Shown here: one piece after another, positions 1 to 5,770 of the stretch
How positions within the stretch are numbered: position 1 is the first letter of the stretch
Layout: each line of letters starts with the position of its first letter
Assembly (NCBI GenBank): GCA_035494015.1
Contig: DATJHJ010000127.1
Span: forward strand, 1 to 16,520
Length of the DNA stretch: 16,520 bases
Direction: 5' to 3'
From: CADCTB01 sp035494015
GTDB lineage: Bacteria > Actinomycetota > Acidimicrobiia > Acidimicrobiales > AC-14
The notes under the pieces: model-generated
What the model saw: only the letters and a program-made list of their open reading frames with translations
Told to the model about the DNA's origin: nothing
Database searches by the model: none
Made by a program: the position numbers and the translations under genes

Positions 1-476
1 AGGGGGCGGTCGTAGAACATCTCGGCCACCTCGCCCAGGTTGCGGACCTCGACGCCCAGCGGCGGGGGGCAGACCCCGAAGGCCATCTCGATGTTGAGGG
101 CGGAGCAGGTGGCGTGCACGCCGCCGCACACCCCGCAGGCCCGCGACGAGATGTCGATGGCGTCGCGGGGGTCACGGCCTTCGAGGATGACCTCGTAGCC
201 GCGGAACAGCATGGCCCGGGAGTGGGCGTCCACCGCCCGGCGGTTCTCCAGGTCGAGCACGGTGTGCACGGCGAGCGCCCCGGCGACGCGGGTCATGGGG
301 TCGATGTTCCAGTCCCGCAGGCGGGGCGGGGCGGCCAGCTGGGCCCCGGGGCCCTCCTTGCGCCGGACGTAGCCCTTGGGCTCGGCCACGGTGACGGAGT
401 AGGGGTCGGCGACCCCCGCCTTCAGCTGGGCCTTACCGCCGGCGTCGAACTCGATCGGCAGGTTCTTGAAGCACAT
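1..476 (-). CDS. [NiFe]-hydrogenase large subunit, N-terminal part (cut by window edge)
   Basis: Large (catalytic) subunit of a nickel-iron uptake-type hydrogenase, which oxidises H2 at a Ni-Fe(CN)2CO centre. The 158 visible residues contain the proximal nickel-ligand motif RACGVCGGVHATC at residues 112-124 (C114 and C117 as ligands, H121). It is preceded by the family segments DPMTRVAGAL (59-68), LFRGYEVILEGRDPRDA and DISSRACG. The ATG at 476 has a strong Shine-Dalgarno sequence (GGGGAGGGG, 482-490 on the complement) 5 nt upstream. The remaining two cysteine ligands and the C-terminal maturation site lie beyond position 1. The sequence resembles actinobacterial membrane-associated or high-affinity uptake enzymes (groups 1 and 2), but the subgroup cannot be assigned. 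No small subunit is encoded upstream; the divergent neighbour is a regulator. An odd feature is the Met-Cys N-terminus. Identification as a hydrogenase is firm; physiology is inferred. Confidence 0.93.
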   Translation of the reverse strand, partial: MCFKNLPIEFDAGGKAQLKAGVADPYSVTVAEPKGYVRRKEGPGAQLAAPPRLRDWNIDPMTRVAGALAVHTVLDLENRRAVDAHSRAMLFRGYEVILEGRDPRDAIDISSRACGVCGGVHATCSALNIEMAFGVCPPPLGVEVRNLGEVAEMFYDRP

Positions 477-507
477 CGGAGCCCCTCCCCGTCGGTGACC
501 GACTTTC

Positions 508-523
508 TGTAGTAGTTACTACA
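508..523. promoter_or_regulatory. Palindromic operator between hydrogenase and SufR-like regulator
   Basis: Perfect inverted repeat TGTAGTA-GT-TACTACA in the 122-nt divergent intergenic region. On the plus strand it abuts a TATACT hexamer (524-529), a candidate -10 for the regulator gene. On the minus strand a weak pair (TTGCGC at 554-549, 16-nt spacer, TAGAGT at 532-527) would place the hydrogenase -10 next to the repeat, so a bound repressor would sit over +1. The symmetry is seen directly. The promoter assignments and the binding protein (probably the adjacent regulator) are inferred. Confidence 0.6.
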
Positions 524-598
524 TATACTCTACCTAGAGCGACACATGGCGCAAGGCCGATATCGTTCCGCCAGGACGTTCCGCGAGAGGGGCAGCTG

Positions 599-1342
599 AT
601 GGTGAACAAAGCGGCTCCGATCGAGGGCGATCCCCGTGTCGAGGTCCGAGCAGTGCCACGGGTCCGCCCGCAGGTGACCAGGAAGGTCCAACGCCAGGCC
701 CGCGCCCTCGGCGACCCCACCCGGTTCGAGATCTTCCGGTTCGTCGCCGGCTCGCCCGAGCCGGTACGCATCGCCACCATCGCCGACCGCTTCGCGTTCA
801 ACCCCAGTGCTATCCGCCAGCACCTGGCCAAGCTCGTCGATGCCGGCCTGCTGGTGGAGGAGCTGGCCAGCCGCTCGGGGACCGGGCGGCCGCCGCTGCA
901 GTACCGGATCGCCCCGAACGCCATGGACGTGTGGGGCACGGCCGGCCCCTACGAGTTCCTCGCCCTCCGGCTCCTGGAGGTGGCCGCGGGACGCAGCCCG
1001 GTGCAGGTGGGCGTCGACACGGGCCGACAGCTGGCTATGGCCCACGACCCCGACGCCGACCCGGTCGACGTCATCGAGGCGGAAATGGCCAGCCGGGGCT
1101 TCGAGCCCCGCCGGGAGCTCCGGGCCAGGTCCGTCGAGCTCGTCCTCGATCGCTGCCCCTTCGAAGTGGCCGCCGCGGCCGGCGGCGACGTCGTCTGCCA
1201 GATCCACCGCGGCCTGGCCGAGGGCATTCTCGAGGGACTGGGATCGGACCTGAAGGTGTCGAACCTCGTCGCCTACAGCCCGGAACGGGCGGGCTGCCGG
1301 CTGCAGATCAAGGCCGGGCCCAGCCCCGGCGTGGCGGATTAG
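599..1342 (+). CDS. SufR-like (COG2345 type) winged-helix regulator with C-terminal cysteines
   Basis: Transcription factor of 247 residues. Residues 30-105 form an ArsR-like winged helix (ALGDPTRFEIFRFV, then NPSAIRQHLAKLVDAGLL as recognition helix, and a wing with GTGRPPLQYRI). The C-terminal domain has RCPFEV (C186), VVCQIHRG (C200, H203) and AGCRLQI (C233). This cysteine pattern is shared with SufR-type proteins, where it carries an Fe-S cluster that controls DNA binding. Start ATG 599 has AGAGGGG 6 nt upstream (586-592). It is divergent from the hydrogenase large subunit with a palindrome between them, so it probably represses or activates hydrogenase in response to oxygen, redox state or Fe-S supply. 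Its stop overlaps that of uppP by 4 nt (TTAG). No suf genes are visible nearby, so a role in Fe-S biogenesis control cannot be excluded. Family call is good; ligand and target are inferred. Confidence 0.85.
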   Translation: MVNKAAPIEGDPRVEVRAVPRVRPQVTRKVQRQARALGDPTRFEIFRFVAGSPEPVRIATIADRFAFNPSAIRQHLAKLVDAGLLVEELASRSGTGRPPLQYRIAPNAMDVWGTAGPYEFLALRLLEVAAGRSPVQVGVDTGRQLAMAHDPDADPVDVIEAEMASRGFEPRRELRARSVELVLDRCPFEVAAAAGGDVVCQIHRGLAEGILEGLGSDLKVSNLVAYSPERAGCRLQIKAGPSPGVAD

Positions 1343-2196
1343 GCGAAGCGGATCACGCTCAGCGCGCCCACGATCAGGCAGTAGGCGGCGAAGGGAAGCA
1401 GGGTCCGCGTCTCGAAGTAGCGGACGAGGAACCGGACGGACACGAACGCGGCCAGGCCGGCGCACACCGCGCCGGCGAGGGCCTGGCCGCGGACGCCGTT
1501 GCCCAGCGGCCCGGCCAGGTCGGGGACCTTGTAGACGCCGGCGGCCAGGATGACCGGCGTGGCCAGGAGGAACGAGAAGCGGGCGGCGTCCTCGTGGTCG
1601 AGGCCGCGAAGGAGCCCGCCCACCATGGTGATCCCCGAGCGGCTCACGCCGGCGAACAGCGCCCCGACCTGGGCCACGCCCACGGCCACGCCTTCCTTCA
1701 GCTCCAGCGTGTCGAGCGTTCGCCCCTCCGACCGCGTGCCCGCCGCCACGCGCCGCCGCAGCTGCTCGCCGCCGAAAAGGATGAGCCCGTTGACGGTGAG
1801 GAAGATCGCCGCGGCCAGCGGCTTGGCGAACAGGGTACGCAGGGTGTGCTCGAAGACCAGGCCGGTGATCCCGACGGGGATGGTGGCGACAACGAGCAGC
1901 CAGGCCATCCGCTCGTCCGCCGTCTCGATCCGGCGGGTGCGCAGGGTACGGAAGAAGGCGCCGATGATGCGGATCCAGTCCTCCCGGAAGTAGACCAGCA
2001 GGGCGAGGGCGGTAGCCACGTGGAGGGCGACGACGAAGGCCAGGTAGAAGGATTCGTCCGCCGACTGCGCGCTCACCAGCGTGTTCCAACCCAGCCACGC
2101 GGGCACCAGCACGGAGTGGCCGAGGCTGGAGATCGGGAACAGCTCGGTGACGCCCTGCAGGAGCCCGATGACGACGGCTTGGAAGTAGCTGATCAC
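1339..2196 (-). CDS. uppP: Undecaprenyl-diphosphatase UppP (BacA family)
   Basis: Integral membrane phosphatase that converts undecaprenyl pyrophosphate to the monophosphate, recycling the lipid carrier for peptidoglycan; also linked to bacitracin tolerance. The 285-residue product has the N-terminal signature LLQGVTELFPISSLGH, with the conserved Gln/Glu pair, and a second motif AGVSRSG in a stretch ending in GLDHEDAARFSFLLATPVILAAG. The usual PGxSRSG proline is alanine here. Several hydrophobic helices follow the family plan. Start chosen at GTG 2196 because AAGGAG lies 5 nt upstream (2207-2202); the frame is open further to a TTG at 2247 but that extension is not family-like. It is divergent from a BlaI-type repressor and convergent, with a 4-nt overlap, with the SufR-like gene. 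Confidence 0.93.
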   Translation of the reverse strand: MISYFQAVVIGLLQGVTELFPISSLGHSVLVPAWLGWNTLVSAQSADESFYLAFVVALHVATALALLVYFREDWIRIIGAFFRTLRTRRIETADERMAWLLVVATIPVGITGLVFEHTLRTLFAKPLAAAIFLTVNGLILFGGEQLRRRVAAGTRSEGRTLDTLELKEGVAVGVAQVGALFAGVSRSGITMVGGLLRGLDHEDAARFSFLLATPVILAAGVYKVPDLAGPLGNGVRGQALAGAVCAGLAAFVSVRFLVRYFETRTLLPFAAYCLIVGALSVIRFA

Positions 2197-2201
2197 CCGG
2201 G

Positions 2202-2207
2202 CTCCTT
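2202..2207 (-). promoter_or_regulatory. Shine-Dalgarno sequence fixing the uppP start
   Basis: AAGGAG on the minus strand, 5 nt before GTG 2196. It selects this start over the longer open frame beginning at TTG 2247, which would add 17 residues and lacks any such site. Confidence 0.75.
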
Positions 2208-2236
2208 CTACTACGAATGGCGCAGGAGCGTAGCGG

Positions 2237-2258
2237 AACTGCGACAAGTGTCGTAGTT
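2237..2258. promoter_or_regulatory. BlaI-type operator (imperfect palindrome) overlapping promoter
   Basis: A 22-nt dyad with arms AACTGCGACA and TGTCGTAGTT around AG, one mismatched pair. Its right arm overlaps the candidate -10 hexamer TAGTTT (2254-2259) of the repressor gene. The ACA-NN-TGT centre recalls known BlaI/MecI/CopY operators. Binding would shut off the repressor itself and perhaps the divergent uppP about 40 nt away. Symmetry is seen; function is inferred. Confidence 0.6.
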
Positions 2259-2266
2259 TGATGGGG

Positions 2267-2647
2267 GTGACTTGTCGTCGCCGCTCCGGGGAGCTCGAGG
2301 GCGAGGTCTTGGCCGCGCTGTGGGCCGCGCCCGAGGCGCTGGTGCCCGCCGAGGTGCAGGCCGTCGTCGGGGGGGATCTGGCCTACACAACGGTCACGAC
2401 CATCCTCGTGCGGCTGCACGAGAAGGGCGTGATCGAACGCACCAAGGTCGGGCGGGCGTTCGCCTACCGGCCGCTGGTGGCCGAGACCGAGGTGGTCGCC
2501 GAACAGGTCCGCCGGCTGCTCGACCACGGCGCCGACCGGACCGCGGTGGTCCGGGGCTTGCTCGACGGGCTGCGACCGGGCGACGAGACGCTGCTGCGGG
2601 CGATGCTCGCCGACGGGGACCGGGGCCGGACAGGGGGGCGGCGGTGA
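2267..2647 (+). CDS. BlaI/MecI/CopY-family transcriptional repressor
   Basis: Winged-helix repressor, 126 residues from the preferred start. Recognisable segments: GELEGEVLAALW (helix 1), VQAVVGGDLAYTTVTTILVRLHEKGVIERTKVGRAFAYRPL (recognition helix and wing of the BlaI/Penicillinase_R family), then the C-terminal dimerisation helices ending in DETLLRAMLAD. Three starts are possible (TTG 2258, ATG 2261, GTG 2267). GTG 2267 is chosen because TAGTTT ends exactly 7 nt upstream, typical of leaderless messages, and no Shine-Dalgarno sequence is present. It sits divergent from uppP with a palindromic operator between. BlaI is normally followed by a BlaR1/MecR1 M56 sensor protease; here none is present and a DUF1232 gene follows. 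The uppP context suggests cell-wall stress control. The family is clear; the exact regulon is inferred. Confidence 0.85.
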   Translation: MTCRRRSGELEGEVLAALWAAPEALVPAEVQAVVGGDLAYTTVTTILVRLHEKGVIERTKVGRAFAYRPLVAETEVVAEQVRRLLDHGADRTAVVRGLLDGLRPGDETLLRAMLADGDRGRTGGRR

Positions 2648-2685
2648 CGATGGTCCTCCCGGCCCGGCGGCGCCGGTCCCACTGA
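2644..2685 (+). other. 13-codon open frame after the BlaI gene, possible remnant
   Basis: GTG 2644 overlaps the repressor's stop codon in a GTGA arrangement, the usual coupling seen between blaI and blaR1-type genes, but the frame closes after 13 codons (MTMVLPARRRRSH). It may be the vestige of a lost M56 sensor gene, or chance. No sensor-protease sequence is visible downstream. Confidence 0.2.
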
Positions 2686-2698
2686 CCGGCGGTCGCCG

Positions 2699-3118
2699 AT
2701 GCACCCGCTCGTACGCCTCGCCATCATCGCCGGCGCGCTGCTGGTGGCGTCGTGGGCCCTGCTCGTCGTCCTGGCCCGCAAGCTCCCGCCGGGGACGGCC
2801 AAGGATCTGGCGACCGTGCTTCCGGCGTGCGCGACCACGGCCCGCCGGCTCCGCCGTGATCCGCGTACGCCGACCAAGGCGAAGCTCGCGGTCGCCTTCG
2901 CCGGGCTATGGGTCCTGTCGCCCATCGACCTGATTCCGGAGTTCTTGCCTGTCATCGGGCCACTCGACGACGTGGTCGTGGTCGCCCTCGCCCTCCGGTA
3001 CGCCGCCCGCCGCGTCCCCCGGGACGTGCTGCTCGAAGCCTGGCCGGCCGAGCGCCGCCTCCTCGAGCGGTTGCTGCCGGCGGAGAAGGAACCCGGATCG
3101 GGCACTAGCTATCCTTGA
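2699..3118 (+). CDS. DUF1232 (YkvA-like) membrane protein
   Basis: Small protein of 139 residues. A hydrophobic segment at residues 5-27 probably spans the membrane. The core at about 61-105 (AKLAVAFAGLWVLSPIDLIPEF, then VIGPLDDVVVVALALRYAARR) is the DUF1232/YkvA signature with its SPIDLIPEFLP and LDD elements. Molecular function of this family is unknown. Start ATG 2699 has no obvious Shine-Dalgarno sequence. The gene lies 51 nt after the BlaI-type repressor and 27 nt before the next membrane-protein gene, on the same strand, so a three-gene transcript is likely. This protein occupies the place where a BlaR1-type sensor is usually found. Confidence 0.85.
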   Translation: MHPLVRLAIIAGALLVASWALLVVLARKLPPGTAKDLATVLPACATTARRLRRDPRTPTKAKLAVAFAGLWVLSPIDLIPEFLPVIGPLDDVVVVALALRYAARRVPRDVLLEAWPAERRLLERLLPAEKEPGSGTSYP

Positions 3119-3145
3119 CGGGCGGGCACGGCCGAAGGGGGTGTC

Positions 3146-3826
3146 GTGGACGACCGGGGGTTCGAGCGGGTGGCGGCGGTCGCCGCCGCAGCCGTCGCCG
3201 GACTGTCGCTGTTGTATGCGCTGGCCTACCTGGTGATCACGCCGTCGGCACAGCGGGCCAGCGACGTCGACGAGTTCTACCGGTCCTACCTCGACAACCC
3301 GACCGGTTCGCGCCTGGCCGCGTTGTGCCTGCTGGTCTCGGGACTGCTGGTGGGGCCGGCCGTCGTCGCCCTGACCCGCCGGTACCAGGCCGAGGCGGCG
3401 ACCCCCCTGTCCTGGGCCCGCATCCTCGGCGTGGTCGCCGGGTTCGGGACGGCCGCCCACGGGCTGGTCACCCTGCTCGGCGTGAACGAGCTGGCCGACA
3501 AGTACAAGACCGGCGACGCCGCCACCCGCGCCGCCGTCGCCGTCGCCCATGCCAGCCCGTCGGAGGTAGACCCGCGGGGCCTGGCCACGTTCTGTGCCGC
3601 CGGCCTGGCCGTGCTCGTCGTCGGCCTCTCGATCCGCGGGCGCGAGCCACGGTTCGGCCTCCTCGGCGTGGTGCTGGGCGTGGACATGGTGGTCCTGTTC
3701 CTGGCCACCGCGGCGGGAGTCGGGCCGCTCATCCTGCTGACGGGAGGCCTGGCCTCCGTCGTGCTGGGGCCGATGTGGTGGGTAACGGTGGCCCGCCGGC
3801 TGTGGGGCGCGGCGCCCACCAGCTAA
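3146..3826 (+). CDS. Six-helix membrane protein, possibly DUF4386-like
   Basis: Hydrophobic protein of 226 residues with about six predicted membrane segments (near residues 10-32, 58-78, 88-113, 143-163, 168-190 and 193-218). There is an extracytoplasmic-looking loop after helix 1 containing DVDEFYRSYLDNPTGSR. The layout resembles DUF4386-type proteins of unknown function, but I cannot confirm the family. GTG 3146 is chosen because AAGGGGG (3135-3141) precedes it by 4 nt. It is likely co-transcribed with the DUF1232 gene. Its TAA overlaps the TAG of the convergent DUF4349 gene by 4 nt (CTAA). Confidence 0.75.
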   Translation: MDDRGFERVAAVAAAAVAGLSLLYALAYLVITPSAQRASDVDEFYRSYLDNPTGSRLAALCLLVSGLLVGPAVVALTRRYQAEAATPLSWARILGVVAGFGTAAHGLVTLLGVNELADKYKTGDAATRAAVAVAHASPSEVDPRGLATFCAAGLAVLVVGLSIRGREPRFGLLGVVLGVDMVVLFLATAAGVGPLILLTGGLASVVLGPMWWVTVARRLWGAAPTS

Positions 3827-4746
3827 GGCTGCGGCTGGGGGACCGGCCGCCGGCGAAGCACCCGGGAGCCGCCCCAGACCACCAAGCCGAGGGCGGCGAC
3901 CGGGATCAACCAGCCCACGACCACGATCATGCCTCCCACCACGGCCAGCATGCCGTCGACCGCCCGATCGAAGCTGTGGCCGAGCGAACGGTCGTCGACC
4001 GGGCGGGCGACGGCCGGGGCGCCGGGCTCGTACAGCGACACCTGGATGGTGGCCAGCGCCGTCGCCTGCTGCAGGTTGGCCTGCTGGGCCTTGAGCTCCT
4101 CGATCTGCTGGCGGACGCTGAACAGGCTGGACTGGACGGACAGCACGTCGCCCACCGCCTTGGCCTGCCCGACCAGCGTGCGCAGGGCGTCCTCCTGGGC
4201 CTGCAGGCTCTTCAACCGGGCGTCGTAGTCGACGAGCTGGCCGCTGACGTCCTCGCCCCGGATCGACTGGCCCTCGACCTTGCCCAGCCCGCCCAGGGCT
4301 TGGCGGACGGTGTCGAAGCGGTCGGCGGGGACCCGGACGGTGAGGTCGCCGGCGTGGGCGCCGTCGTTCGCCGTCGTGGACGAGGACGACACGAAACCGC
4401 CGTTGGCGGCGGCGACCGACGCCACCCGGTCGAACGCGGCCCCGAAGCCGCCCTTGGCCACCTTCACCCGCAGGTCGGCGCTGCGCACGATCCGTGGCGA
4501 TCCCGGGACCACGCCGCTACCGCCCCCGCCGTCGGGCGGGACCGGCGCGATCTGGGCCTTGGTCGCCAACCCATCGCCGGCGGCGCCGGCCGCGGCCGAA
4601 TCGTTGACGCGAGCGGCGCCGGGCGCGGTGGTCGTCGACGTCGTGCTGCTGCCTCCCGCGAACCCGACCACCGCGCCGGCGGCCACCAGGGTGACCAACG
4701 CGCCGACGGCCATCGCCCAGCTCCTCCGCACCCTGATCCGTGGCAT
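3823..4746 (-). CDS. DUF4349 membrane-anchored protein with coiled coil
   Basis: Protein of 307 residues. An N-terminal hydrophobic segment (about residues 12-32) is an uncleaved anchor or signal peptide, and a Ser/Thr/Ala-rich linker follows. The DUF4349 body starts near PRIVRSADLRVKV and continues through AANGGFVSSSS, LTVRVPADRFD and VDYDARLKSLQAQEDALRTL. A coiled coil (about 175-235) includes SVRQQIEELKAQQANLQQATA, and a C-terminal membrane helix (about 265-292) is followed by RRRP. This matches the usual DUF4349 plan, in which a soluble sheet-plus-coil domain is held outside the membrane. Function is unknown. Start ATG 4746 has AGGGA about 6 nt upstream. It lies 69 nt after recR on the same strand, and the intervening DNA shows no clear terminator, so read-through from dnaX-ybaB-recR is possible. 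Confidence 0.85.
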   Translation of the reverse strand: MPRIRVRRSWAMAVGALVTLVAAGAVVGFAGGSSTTSTTTAPGAARVNDSAAAGAAGDGLATKAQIAPVPPDGGGGSGVVPGSPRIVRSADLRVKVAKGGFGAAFDRVASVAAANGGFVSSSSTTANDGAHAGDLTVRVPADRFDTVRQALGGLGKVEGQSIRGEDVSGQLVDYDARLKSLQAQEDALRTLVGQAKAVGDVLSVQSSLFSVRQQIEELKAQQANLQQATALATIQVSLYEPGAPAVARPVDDRSLGHSFDRAVDGMLAVVGGMIVVVGWLIPVAALGLVVWGGSRVLRRRPVPQPQP

Positions 4747-4815
4747 CTGCGTCCCTCTCTGCTCGTCTGCAGGATCGGACGTACGGCAGGAGTTCCCGGT
4801 TCCCGGAAGCCTTTC

Positions 4816-5415
4816 TCAGCCTTCGAGCTCGCGCCGACCTTCCAGAGCCCGGCCGAGGGTCAGCTCATCGGCGTACTCGAGGTCCCCGCCGACGGGGAGG
4901 CCGCTGGCGATACGCGTGGCCTTGATGCCCAGTGGCTTGAGCAGGCGGGCCAGGTACATGGCCGTCGCTTCGCCCTCGATGTTCGGGTTGGTGCAAAGGA
5001 TGACCTCGGCGATCTCCTCGGCCCCGAGCCGGGTCAGCAGCTCCCGCACGCGGATCTGGTCCGGGCCGATGCCCTCCAGCGGGCTGATCGCCCCTTGCAG
5101 GACGTGGTAGCGGCCCCGGAACTCCCCGGTCTTCTCCACTGCCACGACGTCCCGCGGCTCCTCGACCACGCAGACCACGGTGGCGTCACGGCGGGAGTCG
5201 AGGCAGATGCCGCACTCCTCGCCCTCGCAGACGTTGAAGCAGCGACGGCAGAACGACACCCGCTCCTTGGCCTCGGTGATCGCCCGGGCCAGGCGGTTGG
5301 CGTCCTCGTCGGGGAGCTTGAGCAGGTGGAAGGCGATCCGCTGGGCCGACTTCGGCCCCACGCCGGGCAGGCGACCGAGCTCGTCGATCAGGCTCTGGAC
5401 CGGCGGCGCGTACAC
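4816..5415 (-). CDS. recR: Recombination mediator protein RecR
   Basis: Part of the RecFOR pathway: loads RecA at single-strand gaps with RecO and RecF. The 199-residue product has the family length. It shows a helix-hairpin-helix (LGRLPGVGPKSAQRIAFHLL, residues 13-32), a four-cysteine zinc site (C56, C59, C68, C71), and a Toprim domain with VVCVVEEPRDVVAVE followed by YHVLQGAISPLEGIGP. GTG 5415 is the only start that keeps the standard MYAPPVQSLIDEL N-terminus; a nearby ATG (5423) is out of frame. It begins 7 nt after the stop of ybaB, the classic dnaX-ybaB-recR order. No strong Shine-Dalgarno sequence is present, so translational coupling is likely. Confidence 0.97.
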   Translation of the reverse strand: MYAPPVQSLIDELGRLPGVGPKSAQRIAFHLLKLPDEDANRLARAITEAKERVSFCRRCFNVCEGEECGICLDSRRDATVVCVVEEPRDVVAVEKTGEFRGRYHVLQGAISPLEGIGPDQIRVRELLTRLGAEEIAEVILCTNPNIEGEATAMYLARLLKPLGIKATRIASGLPVGGDLEYADELTLGRALEGRRELEG

Positions 5416-5422
5416 CCGGGCA

Positions 5423-5767
5423 TCAGCCGCCGAACAGGCCGCTGCCCAGACCGCCGAGGTCCAGGCCGCCCATGGCCTGCTCGGAGATCTCGCCGGCCTT
5501 GGTCACCGCGTCGCGGACGGCGGCCAGGACGAGATCTTCGAGCATGGTCACGTCGTCCGGGTCGACGGCCGCCGGATCGATGCTCACCCCCGTGAACTCC
5601 ATCCCGCCGGTGACCCGCACCCGGACCACCCCGCCGCCGGCCTGGCCCTCGACCTCCTTGGTCTCGGCCTCGGCCCGGGCGGCCAGCAGCTGCTCCTGCA
5701 TCTTCTGGGCCTGCTTGAGCAGCTCGTTCATGTTCGGCGGCTGGCCACCGGGCGGGTTCTTCGGCAT
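5423..5767 (-). CDS. ybaB: YbaB/EbfC-family nucleoid-associated protein
   Basis: Small DNA-binding protein (114 residues) that forms a tweezer-like dimer; encoded between dnaX and recR in many bacteria and linked to nucleoid structure or recombination. The N-terminal helix MNELLKQAQKMQEQLLAARAE leads into TKEVEGQAGGGVVRVRVTGG, the typical YbaB sheet, then SIDPAAVDPDDVTMLEDLVLAAVRDA and a Gly-rich tail. Start ATG 5767 lies 3 nt after the dnaX stop, and its Shine-Dalgarno sequence GGAGGAG is embedded in the last dnaX codons. Some annotators would start at the internal ATG before NELLKQ, but the embedded site supports the longer form. Confidence 0.95.
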   Translation of the reverse strand: MPKNPPGGQPPNMNELLKQAQKMQEQLLAARAEAETKEVEGQAGGGVVRVRVTGGMEFTGVSIDPAAVDPDDVTMLEDLVLAAVRDAVTKAGEISEQAMGGLDLGGLGSGLFGG

Positions 5768-5770
5768 GAG

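Noticed and set aside
2197..2247. Longer uppP from TTG 2247
   Set aside because: The additional 17 residues are not family-like, and AAGGAG is correctly placed only for GTG 2196.
530..2704. 724-codon minus-strand open frame across the SufR-like, uppP and BlaI-like genes
   Set aside because: It passes through three genes in other frames with recognisable families; the product has no coherent domain.
3823..4746. DUF4349 protein as an anti-sigma factor
   Set aside because: Some related proteins carry zinc-finger anti-sigma domains, but no HxxxCxxC motif and no adjacent sigma factor gene are present.
3115..5595. Very long open frame on the plus strand (826 codons) over the DUF4386-like, DUF4349 and recR region
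   Set aside because: It crosses known genes on the opposite strand and in other frames, its translation is low-complexity Gly/Arg/Asp/Gln-rich, and it matches no family. It is a by-product of high GC at third positions.
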